Notes under the pieces: generated by a model | What the model saw: the letters and a program-made list of their open reading frames with translations, nothing else | Database searches by the model: none | What the model was told of the DNA's origin: nothing | Position numbers and translations under genes: made by a program | DNA from: an uncultured Eubacteriales bacterium | GTDB lineage: Bacteria > Bacillota > Clostridia > Christensenellales > Aristaeellaceae | Length of the DNA stretch: 64,000 nucleotides | Direction of reading: 5' to 3' | Assembly: GCA_944349855.1 (NCBI GenBank) | Contig: CALVNS010000005.1 | Span: 30,156-94,155 of the forward strand | In this document: piece by piece, positions 52,462 to 61,300 of the stretch | Position numbering within the stretch: the stretch's first letter is position 1 | Layout: each line of letters begins with the position of its first letter

Positions 52462-54459
52462 TCACGCATCGGCCTTGCCAGATGCCATCTGCAAAAATGT
52501 GTTCTCATCGATGATGGGAATGCCCAGGCTGCGCGCCTTGTCCAGCTTGCTGCCTGCATTCTCGCCCGCGAGCACGTAGGATGTCTTCTTGGATACGGAG
52601 CCGGTCGCGTTGCCGCCGTGCTGACGGATGATCTCCTCCGCCTGCGCGCGGGTCAGCGACGGCAGCGTGCCGGTCAGCACGAACGTCTTTTGCGCAAACA
52701 CATCCGACGCGGGCTGTGGCTGTCCGTTCCTGGGCTGTACGCCCGACGCAAGCAGCCGGTCCACGAGCGCGTTATTTTCCTCGAAGGCAAAAAATTCGAC
52801 GATGCTGGCCGCGACGATCTCGCCGATGTCCTCGATCTCGACCAGACACTCCGCCGTCGCCTCGCGCAGCGCCTGCAGCGAACCGAACGTGCGCGCCAGG
52901 TCGCGGGCGGTCTTGCGCCCGACGTTGGGAATGCCCACCGCGTAGATGAATGCGTCAAGCGGACAGTCCTTGCTCTTTTGCAGCTCGGAGATCAGCTTTT
53001 CCGCCTTTTTCGGCCCAAATCCCTTGAGCGGCAACATCTGCGTTTCGTCCAGCGCGTACAGGTCGGCCGGATCGCGCACGCCCAGCTCGTCGTAGAACAA
53101 CTCCGCCGTCTTTTCGCTGAACGCTTCGATGTCCATCGCGTCGCGCGAGGCGAAGTGTGCAAGGCGCGCAACCGCCTGCGGGCGGCAGGAGGCGCGGTTC
53201 AGACAGAACAGATGCGCGCCGCGCTGGGTCAGCGGCTGGCCGCACGCAGGACAGACCTGCGGCGGCTCAATCTCGCGCTGCTCCGCCGCGCCGCCGCCCT
53301 CCACGACGCCCATGATCTCCGGAATGACGTCGTTGGAGCGGCGAATCCACACGTCCGCGCCGATGCGCACCTGTTTTTTGCGGATGTCGCCGATGTTGTT
53401 GAGCGTGGCACGCTGCACAGTCACACCGCCGATGTCGACTGGAGAGAGATGTGCCAGCGGGGTCAGCTTGCCCGTGCGGCCCAGCTCCCATGTGACGGAC
53501 TCCAGGCGCGTGACGGTCTCCTGAGCCGGGAATTTGTAGGCCAGCGCCCAGCGGGGAAACTTGTCGGTATAGCCCATGGCGTCTCGCAGCGCAAAGGACG
53601 CGACCTTAATCACCGCGCCGTCGATCAGAAAGTCGAGCGACTCGCGCTGGGATTCGATCTCATGCACAGCTTTCATCGCCTGCTCGATCGTCGGCGCATA
53701 GCGCAGGTACGGGGAGACCTGGAAGCGGTTTTCGCGCAAAAAGGCGATCATCTCCGCCTGATCGGCAAAGGAGCGCCCTTCAATATAGCCGACCTGATAG
53801 AAGAAGGCGTCGAGCCTGCGCGAGGCGGTGACCTGCGGATCCAGATTGCGCAGTGCGCCGGCGGCTGCGTTGCGGGCATTCTTGAGCGGTTCATCCGCCG
53901 TACGGTTGTATGCCTCCAGTGCGGACAGGCGCATGATCCCCTCGCCCTGCACCTCCATGCGCCCGGTGAACGGGATGCGCGCGGGGATGGTGCGGATCGT
54001 GCGCGCCTGCTGCAGGATCTCCTCGCCGACCTCGCCGTTGCCGCGCGTGGCGGCGCCCACGAGCAGGCCGCCCTCATAGGTCAGGTTGATGGTCAGCCCG
54101 TCGAGCTTGTACTCGACTGCAAACGACAGGGGCGGCCGGTCGTCTCCCTCCATCGCGTCGCGCAGCTTTTCACACCGCTGGCACCACTCGAGCACCTCGC
54201 CCTCGCGCTGGGCCTTGCCCAGGCTCCACAGGCGCGCAAGGTGCCGGTGCGGCTCAAACGCGGAGATGGGCTCGCCGCCCACGCGCCGGGTCGGCGAGTC
54301 TGCAAGCCGCACGCCCGTGCGTGCCTCCAGCTCCGTCAGCTCGTCATATAGCGCGTCCCACTGCGCGTCGGAGATGGTCGGATTGTCCAGCACATAATAG
54401 GCGTAGGCCGTCTCATTGAGGCGGTCGACGAGCGATTGCATGCGCTGCATGTCGTCCAT
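52462..54459 (-). CDS. ligA: NAD-dependent DNA ligase
   Basis: 665 aa. Domains in order: Ia (AYAYYVLDNPTISDAQWDAL), adenylation domain with catalytic Lys in FAVEYKLDGLTI, OB fold, a four-Cys zinc finger (CPACGQPLTQRGAHLFC...C), tandem HhH, and a C-terminal BRCT (KTFVLTGTLPSLTRAQAEEI). Seals nicks in replication and repair. Full length. Begins 3 nt after pcrA, the standard Firmicute pcrA-ligA arrangement. Confidence 0.97.
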   Translation of the reverse strand: MDDMQRMQSLVDRLNETAYAYYVLDNPTISDAQWDALYDELTELEARTGVRLADSPTRRVGGEPISAFEPHRHLARLWSLGKAQREGEVLEWCQRCEKLRDAMEGDDRPPLSFAVEYKLDGLTINLTYEGGLLVGAATRGNGEVGEEILQQARTIRTIPARIPFTGRMEVQGEGIMRLSALEAYNRTADEPLKNARNAAAGALRNLDPQVTASRRLDAFFYQVGYIEGRSFADQAEMIAFLRENRFQVSPYLRYAPTIEQAMKAVHEIESQRESLDFLIDGAVIKVASFALRDAMGYTDKFPRWALAYKFPAQETVTRLESVTWELGRTGKLTPLAHLSPVDIGGVTVQRATLNNIGDIRKKQVRIGADVWIRRSNDVIPEIMGVVEGGGAAEQREIEPPQVCPACGQPLTQRGAHLFCLNRASCRPQAVARLAHFASRDAMDIEAFSEKTAELFYDELGVRDPADLYALDETQMLPLKGFGPKKAEKLISELQKSKDCPLDAFIYAVGIPNVGRKTARDLARTFGSLQALREATAECLVEIEDIGEIVAASIVEFFAFEENNALVDRLLASGVQPRNGQPQPASDVFAQKTFVLTGTLPSLTRAQAEEIIRQHGGNATGSVSKKTSYVLAGENAGSKLDKARSLGIPIIDENTFLQMASGKADA

Positions 54460-54462
54460 AGA

Positions 54463-56739
54463 TCAATCCCCCACCTTGATGATCGGCGCAATGGACAGTG
54501 AAAACTCCTTGACGCCGTATGCGGCAAATTCGATGGAGATGCGCGCGTCGCTGCCGCTGCCCGTGACCTTGACCACGTCGCCCTGGCCGAACTTCTTGTG
54601 CTGCACGCGGTCTCCCGGCTTGAAGACGGCAGACTTGGCAAACGCCTGCGCCTGCGACGGCAAGAAGCCCTTGCGCACGCCGGGAATGTTCAGCTCGCCC
54701 GAGCGTCCGCCTGCGAAATCCTTGACCGGCTGGCGGCCGATGCGCAGCTGCGGGCGCTCGCGCGCGGGCTCGTCGTCCTCAAAGCGTCCGCGCTGCGAAG
54801 CCGTGCTGCGCGAGGACGGCGCGCGCAGCGCCGAGCCGTCGAGCAGGCGCGCCGGGATCTCCTCCAGAAACCGTGAGGGCCGGTTGTGCTGCATGAGGTT
54901 GAACAGCATGCGCTGCACGGCAAAGGAGAGGAACAGCCGGTCCTGCGCGCGGGTGATGCCCACATAGCACAGCCTGCGCTCCTCTTCCATGCGTCCCTCA
55001 TCCTCCATGGAGCGAAGCGATGGGAAAATGCCGTCCTCCATGCCGATGAGGAAGACATTGCGAAACTCCAGGCCCTTGGCGCTGTGCAGCGTCATGAGCG
55101 TGACCGCCTGGGCGGCCTCGTCCATCGAATCGACGTCTGTGACGAGCGCGACGTTCTCCAGAAAGTCCTCCAGCGTGGGCGATTCGGCCTTCTCGGCAAA
55201 TTCCTCGACGGCGCCGATGAACTCTTGGATGTTCTCCACGCGCGTGCGCGCCTCGTCGGAGTCCTCCTTCGTGTACTGCGCAAGCAGGCCGGTCTCCTCG
55301 ATGAGCCTGCGCACGAAGTCCGCAAGCGGCATGTCCTCGCGCTCGAGGGTCAGCCGCGTCATCAGGGCGGCAAACTCGCCGACGCACTTGCGTGCGCGCG
55401 AGGAGAGCGTCTGCGGCGGCTCAATCAGCGTCGCAAAGAGGGAGACGCCCTCTTCCGCCGCGCTGCGCGCAAGCTCGGCGATTGTCGCGTCGCCAATGGA
55501 GCGCTTGGGCTGGTTGATGATGCGCCGCAGCGAGACGTCGTCGGCCGGATTGACGATTGCACGCAGGTACGCCACGATGTCGCGAACCTCCTTGCGGTCG
55601 TAAAAGCGCATGCCGCCGTAGATCCTGTAGGGCACGCCGGCGCGCACGAACATCTCCTCCAGCACGCGGGACTGTGCGTTCATGCGGTAGAGTACGGCCA
55701 TGGCGCCATAGGGCACGCCGCTCTGATTCAGCTGGCGCATGCGATCCAGCACCCAGGCCGCTTCCTCGCGTTCGTCCCCCGCGCGAAACAGGCAAATCTT
55801 TTCGCCCTCGCCCCGGTCGGTCCACAGCGCCTTCTCCTTGCGGCCTTCGTTGTGGGCGATGACGTTGTTGGCCGCATCCAGGATGTTGGCGGTGGAGCGA
55901 TAGTTCTGCTCGAGCTTGATGACCTTGCAGTCCGGGAAGTCCTTCTCAAAGTCGAGAATGTTGCGCACGTCCGCGCCACGCCAGCCGTAGATCGACTGAT
56001 CGTCGTCGCCCACGACGCACAGATTGCGATAGACGCCCGAGAGGAGCTTGACAAGCATGTACTGGGCGTAGTTGGTATCCTGATATTCGTCAACATGGAT
56101 GTAGCGGAAGCGGCGCTGATAGCTCTCCAAGACGGGCGGATGCTGGGAAAACAGCTCCAGGGTTTTGACCAGCAAATCGTCAAAGTCCAACGCATTGGCG
56201 CTCTTGAGGCGCTGCTCATAGGCGGCGTACAAGTCCATGATCATCTGCATGCGAAAGTCACGGCTGGAGGCGTGGAACCACTCCTGCGGACCGAGCAGCC
56301 GGTTCTTGGCATCGGAGATCTTGGCCTTGACCTCGCGGGGGGGCAGAAACTTCTCGTCAATGTTCTGCTTTTTGAGCAGCTCTTTGATGACCGTCATCTG
56401 GTCGTCGTCGTCATAGATCGTAAAGGCGCGCGTATAGCCAAGCTTTTCGATGTCGCGGCGCAAAATCCTGGCACAGCTGGCGTGGAACGTCGAAACCCAC
56501 AGATCGCCCGCCTGCTCGCCCGTCAGCTTCTCCAGGCGTTCGCGCATCTCGCGCGCCGCCTTGTTGGTAAACGTGATGGCCATGATCTGAAAGGCGGGTA
56601 CACCATGATCCAGCAGATTGGCGATTCGGTAGGTCAGCGCGCGCGTCTTGCCCGAGCCGGCGCCCGCAAGCACGAGCAGCGGCCCCTCCAGCGTTTCCGC
56701 GGCGAGGCGCTGCTCGCGGTTCAATGCAGTTAAATCCAT
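54463..56739 (-). CDS. pcrA: ATP-dependent DNA helicase PcrA (UvrD/Rep family)
   Basis: 758 aa SF1A helicase. Walker A VLAGAGSGKTRALTYR, AITFTNKAAREMRERL, DEYQDTNYAQYML, GDDDQSIYGWRGADVRNIL, LEQNYRSTANIL, MTLHSAKGLEFRNVFLIG and VGITRAQDRLFLSFA are in order. The C-terminal tail (about 700-758) has a Tudor-like GDRVQHKKFGQGDVVKV region that binds RNA polymerase in PcrA. Essential for plasmid and fork processing. Ribosome site AAAGGAG lies inside the end of yerC. Confidence 0.97.
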   Translation of the reverse strand: MDLTALNREQRLAAETLEGPLLVLAGAGSGKTRALTYRIANLLDHGVPAFQIMAITFTNKAAREMRERLEKLTGEQAGDLWVSTFHASCARILRRDIEKLGYTRAFTIYDDDDQMTVIKELLKKQNIDEKFLPPREVKAKISDAKNRLLGPQEWFHASSRDFRMQMIMDLYAAYEQRLKSANALDFDDLLVKTLELFSQHPPVLESYQRRFRYIHVDEYQDTNYAQYMLVKLLSGVYRNLCVVGDDDQSIYGWRGADVRNILDFEKDFPDCKVIKLEQNYRSTANILDAANNVIAHNEGRKEKALWTDRGEGEKICLFRAGDEREEAAWVLDRMRQLNQSGVPYGAMAVLYRMNAQSRVLEEMFVRAGVPYRIYGGMRFYDRKEVRDIVAYLRAIVNPADDVSLRRIINQPKRSIGDATIAELARSAAEEGVSLFATLIEPPQTLSSRARKCVGEFAALMTRLTLEREDMPLADFVRRLIEETGLLAQYTKEDSDEARTRVENIQEFIGAVEEFAEKAESPTLEDFLENVALVTDVDSMDEAAQAVTLMTLHSAKGLEFRNVFLIGMEDGIFPSLRSMEDEGRMEEERRLCYVGITRAQDRLFLSFAVQRMLFNLMQHNRPSRFLEEIPARLLDGSALRAPSSRSTASQRGRFEDDEPARERPQLRIGRQPVKDFAGGRSGELNIPGVRKGFLPSQAQAFAKSAVFKPGDRVQHKKFGQGDVVKVTGSGSDARISIEFAAYGVKEFSLSIAPIIKVGD

Positions 56740-56742
56740 GGT

Positions 56743-57036
56743 TTACTCCTTTTCCATTCGGTCCAGCACTGTGGCGTAACCGCCGGCTCCGTAAGTCAAG
56801 CAGCGGTTGACGCGGCTGATGGTCGCCGTGCTGGCGCCGGTGCGTTCGGCGATGTCATGATAGGTGATGCGCTTTCGCAAAAGGCATGCGACCTCAATGC
56901 GCTGTGCGAGCGCCTGCACCTCGTGAATGGTGCAAAGGTCATCAAAGAGGCGATAGCATTCCTCCTCGGTTTGCAAAGAGAGAATCGCCTGAACCAGCCG
57001 ATCGGTTTGGGCGTTTTTGAGTTTGGATTCGAACAC
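56743..57036 (-). CDS. YerC/YecD-type TrpR-like DNA-binding protein
   Basis: About 97 aa. TrpR-like helix-turn-helix protein: DRLVQAILSLQTEEECYRLF, DDLCTIHEVQALAQRIEVAC, then the recognition region TYHDIAERTGASTATISRVNR and RCLTYGAGGYATVLDRM. In Firmicutes this gene (yerC) is often next to pcrA. I prefer GTG 57036 because GGAGGG lies 7 nt upstream and length then matches the family; an ATG at 57096 is only about 11 nt from the predicted transcription start and has no ribosome site. Target operon unknown. Confidence 0.8.
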   Translation of the reverse strand: MFESKLKNAQTDRLVQAILSLQTEEECYRLFDDLCTIHEVQALAQRIEVACLLRKRITYHDIAERTGASTATISRVNRCLTYGAGGYATVLDRMEKE

Positions 57037-57113
57037 GCGCAGGCCCTCCACATTCTTTCGTTCGCCGGATTGAGCGGCTTCGAACACAGTAGGCATAAAG
57101 CCAAGTTTTTTCT

Positions 57114-57119
57114 ATTATA
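57114..57119 (-). promoter_or_regulatory. -10 element for yerC-pcrA-ligA
   Basis: Read on -: TATAAT at 57114-57119. The -35 region is just a T-rich run (57137-57142) inside a small hairpin TCCGC(A)7GCGGA, so the promoter call is tentative. Confidence 0.5.
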
Positions 57120-57167
57120 CCATAAATCCGTCCGCAAAAAAAGCGGACAATTCGCCGCTGCAAATCG

Positions 57168-57205
57168 AAAAAAGGCCCCGCAGGGCGCAGTGCGGACCGC
57201 GGGGC
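57168..57205 (-). terminator. Terminator after the SSB-like gene
   Basis: GCCCCGC (57175-57181) / GCGGGGC (57199-57205). Read on -, it is followed by CTTTTTT. It is preceded by a second, perfect 12-bp inverted repeat at 57218-57243 (TCCGGGGGAAGC / GCTTCCCCCGGA), so two hairpins stand in tandem. Confidence 0.85.
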
Positions 57206-57248
57206 GGCCGCAAAAGGTCCGGGGGAAGCCAGCTTCCCCCGGATGAGA

Positions 57249-57917
57249 TCATGCCTGCTCTGTGAGCGCCTTGTCGCCGTCGATGTGCACCGTTGGGTGC
57301 ATCGCTTCTTCGCCGACGACTTCCAGATGGCCGACGGAGACCTCGTAGGCCGTCTTTTCCAGGACGGTCCCGTCGGGCTGCTGCTTTTGATAGCTTCGGC
57401 TCTGGAGCCGGCCGCTCAGGCGGATATGGTCCCCCACCTTCAGGCGGGATGCAAAGCGCGCGCTGCGTCCCCACGTGATGCAGGGAATGTAGTCGCTCTT
57501 CCCGTAGGCGCGGTTGACCGCGAGCATGAGGTCGGCAATTTCGCGTCCGAAGGGCGTCGTGCGGTAGGCCGGCATCTTGCACAGCGTGCCGATGAGGTGG
57601 ACCTGGTTGGGGTTCTCCTTCTCGTCTACAGGCAGCAGGCGCTGCGTAAAGGCCGTGATCAGCAGGCGGCCGGCGCCTTCGATGATCTTGTTATAGGAGC
57701 GCACCTGACCCTCGATGGCGAGCATCGCGCCCTGCGTCAGCTCGCCGCCCTCCAGCAGCCGTTCGGAGATCGTCACCGGCAGCAGATCCTGCGTGCCGGA
57801 GAGCCTGGGCACGCCGAGCGTGAGATAATAGAACTTTTCGCCGAACGCCTCGTGACCGATCTGCGGCGCATCCACGATCCGGCCCGTCAGGCGCAGTGCA
57901 TTGACCATATTCTCCAT
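57249..57917 (-). CDS. SSB-like protein with two OB folds
   Basis: 222 aa. Two consecutive OB-fold segments: the first (about 5-95) begins NALRLTGRIVDAPQIGHEAF, the second (about 103-200) begins NQVHLIGTLCKMPAYRTTPF and continues DLMLAVNRAYGKSDYIPCIT and GDHIRLSGRLQSRSYQKQ. The second matches bacterial SSB well; the first is divergent. The usual acidic SSB C-terminal tip is absent (ends DGDKALTEQA), so it may not recruit the standard SSB partners. It is co-transcribed with pdaB (11-nt gap). Start ATG 57917 behind AAGGGGTGAT. Confidence 0.82.
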   Translation of the reverse strand: MENMVNALRLTGRIVDAPQIGHEAFGEKFYYLTLGVPRLSGTQDLLPVTISERLLEGGELTQGAMLAIEGQVRSYNKIIEGAGRLLITAFTQRLLPVDEKENPNQVHLIGTLCKMPAYRTTPFGREIADLMLAVNRAYGKSDYIPCITWGRSARFASRLKVGDHIRLSGRLQSRSYQKQQPDGTVLEKTAYEVSVGHLEVVGEEAMHPTVHIDGDKALTEQA

Positions 57918-57928
57918 CGTATCACCCC

Positions 57929-58711
57929 TTATGGATTCGGCTGCGGCGCGGCGGTCTGCAGGTGCTGTGTTCCCCTGTGATCGATCCAGGTTTCCCCCTC
58001 CAGCAGCAGCTCGGAGATGGGAATGATCCGGTAACCCGCCTCCGTGTAGTGCTGAAGGATCGTCGGAAGCGCGTCCAGAATGTACTGGGAATCGTTATGG
58101 AACAGCACGATGTCACCCGGCTGCGTGTTTTTTGTGCACTGCCTGATCATGTCGTCGGCGCCGCGGTTTTTCCAGTCCAGCGAATCGACGTTCCACTGTA
58201 CGCATTCATAGCCTTCTTCCCGGCTGATGCGCACAACGGCGTCGTTGTATTCGCCGTAGGGCGGTCGAAAGAGCGTCGTGGGCTTTCCGGTGATGTGCTC
58301 GACCAGATCGCTGGTCTTTCGCAGTTCTTCGCGAATTTGCGCTTCGGAGAGCTGGGACATGTGTGGATGCGTCGCGCTGTGGTTGCCGATTTCGTGCCCG
58401 CGGAGCACGATCTCCTGCACGAGCTCCGGGTATTTCTCCGCCCAAAAGCCCACGAGGAAGAAGGTCGTGCGCACGTCATACGCATCCAGAATGTCCAGGA
58501 TCTTCTCGGTATGCGCGCTGCCCCAGGCAGCGTCGAAGCTGATGGAAAGCACCTTTTCTTCCGTATCGACGTTGTAGACCGGTAATTCCCGCTTTGCCGC
58601 CGCCGTCGTAATGTCGCCCGATATCGTCATGCCTGAATAGACAATGGATAGCGCAGCCAGACACGCGACCAGTGCAATGCGCTGCAGCCAGGGGCCCTTT
58701 TGTTCCGCCAT
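57929..58711 (-). CDS. PdaB-like polysaccharide deacetylase (CE4)
   Basis: 260 aa. An N-terminal membrane/signal segment (WLQRIALVACLAALSIVYSG) precedes a CE4 NodB domain: VLSISFDAAWGSAHTEKIL (FDAAWG, typical of PdaB), GHEIGNHSATHPHMSQL with the zinc His pair, TTLFRPPYGEYNDAVV, and QWNVDSLDWKNRG. PdaB is a sporulation protein needed to maintain spores late in Bacillus. The first ATG of MFM sits too near the GGAGGCG site; the second, at 58711, is 8 nt away and is preferred. A possible -10 (TATAAT on -) is near 58811. Confidence 0.88.
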   Translation of the reverse strand: MAEQKGPWLQRIALVACLAALSIVYSGMTISGDITTAAAKRELPVYNVDTEEKVLSISFDAAWGSAHTEKILDILDAYDVRTTFFLVGFWAEKYPELVQEIVLRGHEIGNHSATHPHMSQLSEAQIREELRKTSDLVEHITGKPTTLFRPPYGEYNDAVVRISREEGYECVQWNVDSLDWKNRGADDMIRQCTKNTQPGDIVLFHNDSQYILDALPTILQHYTEAGYRIIPISELLLEGETWIDHRGTQHLQTAAPQPNP

Positions 58712-58850
58712 GAACATCGCCTCCGTTCTCGCTGTCCCATCCCTATGTGTAAAGACGGGCGGTTAGAACAAAGACGCGCTCGCGCGCGGGACTCCCCTTG
58801 CCGCAACCCATTGCTATTATATGACGCGTCAAAGCGGAAAATGTATGCTT

Positions 58851-61298
58851 TTACAGCGTGATTTTTGCCACCTCCGTCACCACGTCGTCCATGAGCGCCA
58901 TGACGTACGGACGGCCCTTGGAGGCGCGCGGCTCGATCATGACGGCGTCCGTATTGAGCTCGGAGACCTCCGCGCCCTGTTGGAAGACCCGGAAGTCGTA
59001 GGGCTCGCGTACGTACAGCGCGCCTGCCACGCGCGAGCCGTTGGAGCCGTTCCTGTTGAACGTGAAGACGCGCAGGCCCTTGCCGTTGCGGTTTTGCAGG
59101 TCGAAGTCGACCAGCAGTACGCGCTTGGCGTACCCGCGGTCGCTGAAGACGACGGCCTCGCCTTCTGCGCTGACGGGTGCGGAAAACACGACGGCATCTC
59201 CCGCGTCCAGCGCCATTGCCTTGACGCCGCCGGTCGTGCGGCCCGTGACGGGCACGCCGTCCAGCGAAAAACGGATGGACATGGCGTTTTTCGAGATGAG
59301 CAGCATTTCGGGCTCGTCCGCGCACACGTGCAGCGCCTGCACGCGGTCGCCGGCGCGCAGGTTGATCGAGGCAAACTTGGCCTTGCGCACGGCGTACTCC
59401 GAGGCGGCGGTGCGCTTGATCATGCCCTGCGCGGTCACGAACAGCAGGTCGCCGCATCCGGCGATGTCGCCTTCCGCCGCGCTGAGGATGCGCACGACCT
59501 GCTCGCCGTCCTCCAGCCCCATGAGCAGGCCGCTGAGCGTCAGGCCGCGGTCCTTGGGGCGCGAGATGTCGGGCACGGCCGTCACGGGGACGGGATAGCA
59601 GTTGCCCGCATCCGTAAAGAAGTAGAGCGTGTGATCGGTGCGGATGCGCAGCAGGAAGCGCGGCAGTTCCTCCGGCGCCTTCCACTCGCTCTTTTCAAAG
59701 ACCTTGGGCGCCATGCGGCGCGCCTGGCCGCCGCGCGTGAGCATGAAGACGGTCTCCTCCGGCTCGGGCTTTTCGTCGGGCTCGGGCAGCGTGCCGGCGT
59801 CGTCCGGGATGATCTGCGTGCGCCGATCGTCGCCAAAGCGGTCGCGGATCTCGAGTATCTCCTTTTTGATGACGGCGATAAGCTTCTTCTCGCTGGAGAG
59901 AATGCCCTCCAGGCGTGAGATGAGGCGCAGCACCTCCTCGTACTCCTTGCGCAGCGTCAGGAGCTCCAGCCCGGTCAGGCGCTGCAGGCGCAGGTCGAGA
60001 ATCGCCTGGGCCTGTGCGTCCGACAGGCCGAAGCGCTCAATGAGGCCCGCCTTGGCCTCCTTGACGCTCTGACTCTTTCGGATGAGCGCGATGACCTCGT
60101 CCAGGTTGTCCACTGCGATCATCAGGCCCTGCAGGATGTGCTCGCGCGCCTTTGCCTGGGACAGCTCGTAGCGCGTGCGGCGCGTGACGACGGACTTCTG
60201 ATGCGCGATGTAGTGGGCGATGACCTCCTTGAGGCCCATCTGGCGCGGCTTGCCCTCCGCAATGGCGACCAGGTTCACGCCGAACGTCACTTGCAGGTCG
60301 GAGTATTTGTACAGCACCGCGAGGATCTTCTGGGGGTCTACGTCGCGCTTGAGCTCGATGACGGCGCGCAGGCCCGTTCGATCGGACTCGTCGCGAATGT
60401 CGTGAATGCCGCCCAGCTGCGCCTTGCGCTCCTCGCTCAGACGCAGGATCTTCTCCAGCATTGCGGCCTTGGGCACCTGATAGGGCACCTCGGTGATGAC
60501 CAGCAGCTTGCGCCCGGACGGCCCATCCTCCACGTGCACGCGCGCGCGCAGCGTAAGCTTGCCGCGCCCGGTCTCATAGGCGCGGCGGATCTCCGGCGTG
60601 TGCAGCAGGCATCCGCCCGTGGGAAAGTCCGGCGCGGGAATGTGGCGCATGAGCGCATCGACGGTGATGTCCGGATCGTCCATCTGCGCGACGACCGCGT
60701 CGATGGCCTCGCGCAGGTTGTGCGGCGGGATGTTCGTGGCCAGGCCCACGGCAATGCCCGACGCGCCGTTGACCAGCAGGTTCGGGTAGCGCGCGGGCAG
60801 CATGTCCGGTTCCTTGAGCGTATCGTCGAAGTTGAAGCTGAAGGGCACGGTGTCCTTTTCAATGTCGCGCAGCATCTCCAGCGCGAGCGGCGCCATGCGC
60901 GCCTCGGTATAGCGCATGGCCGCGGCGCTGTCGCCGTCGATGGAGCCGAAGTTGCCATGGCCGTCGACGAGCAGGCCGCGCATGCTGTAGGGCTGCGCCA
61001 TGCGTACCATGGCGTCATAGACGGAGGTGTCGCCGTGCGGGTGGTACTTGCCCAGGCAGTCGCCGACGATGCGGGCGCACTTGCGGTGCGGCTTGTCGGG
61101 CGTCATGCCCAGCTCGTGCATCGTGAAGAGAATGCGCCGCTGTACGGGCTTGAGGCCGTCCTCCACGCGCGGCAGCGCGCGCTCGAGGATGACGTGCTCG
61201 GCATAAGGGATCATGGAGTCGTGCATGACGGTCTCCATCGGCGCCTGCACGACGCTTTGAGCGATCTGCCTGGGGGCTTCGTCCTTCTTCCTGGCCAT
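58851..61298 (-). CDS. DNA topoisomerase IIA, subunit A (ParC/GyrA family)
   Basis: 815 aa. Winged-helix with catalytic Tyr130 ([11 protein letters not shown]), quinolone-resistance region [19 protein letters not shown], tower and coiled-coil parts ([18 protein letters not shown]), and a beta-pinwheel C-terminal domain. The GyrA-box position (residues 735-741) reads QNRNGKG rather than QxRGGxG. A degenerate box favours topoisomerase IV, but overall length and pinwheel are gyrase-like. It follows the B subunit by 2 nt. I leave the symbol blank because ParC or GyrA cannot be separated from this window alone. Confidence 0.9.
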   Translation of the reverse strand: MARKKDEAPRQIAQSVVQAPMETVMHDSMIPYAEHVILERALPRVEDGLKPVQRRILFTMHELGMTPDKPHRKCARIVGDCLGKYHPHGDTSVYDAMVRMAQPYSMRGLLVDGHGNFGSIDGDSAAAMRYTEARMAPLALEMLRDIEKDTVPFSFNFDDTLKEPDMLPARYPNLLVNGASGIAVGLATNIPPHNLREAIDAVVAQMDDPDITVDALMRHIPAPDFPTGGCLLHTPEIRRAYETGRGKLTLRARVHVEDGPSGRKLLVITEVPYQVPKAAMLEKILRLSEERKAQLGGIHDIRDESDRTGLRAVIELKRDVDPQKILAVLYKYSDLQVTFGVNLVAIAEGKPRQMGLKEVIAHYIAHQKSVVTRRTRYELSQAKAREHILQGLMIAVDNLDEVIALIRKSQSVKEAKAGLIERFGLSDAQAQAILDLRLQRLTGLELLTLRKEYEEVLRLISRLEGILSSEKKLIAVIKKEILEIRDRFGDDRRTQIIPDDAGTLPEPDEKPEPEETVFMLTRGGQARRMAPKVFEKSEWKAPEELPRFLLRIRTDHTLYFFTDAGNCYPVPVTAVPDISRPKDRGLTLSGLLMGLEDGEQVVRILSAAEGDIAGCGDLLFVTAQGMIKRTAASEYAVRKAKFASINLRAGDRVQALHVCADEPEMLLISKNAMSIRFSLDGVPVTGRTTGGVKAMALDAGDAVVFSAPVSAEGEAVVFSDRGYAKRVLLVDFDLQNRNGKGLRVFTFNRNGSNGSRVAGALYVREPYDFRVFQQGAEVSELNTDAVMIEPRASKGRPYVMALMDDVVTEVAKITL

Positions 61299-61300
61299 CC

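Noticed and set aside
52453-54351. 632-codon open frame on + opposite ligA, and a similar one at 54886-56733 opposite pcrA
   Set aside because: Both mirror well-conserved - strand genes and show shadow composition.
58795-58840. Sigma-G-type promoter before pdaB
   Set aside because: A GCATA and a CATATAA can be picked out on -, but spacing is about 19 bp and the -10 is also a plain TATAAT; not enough to call.
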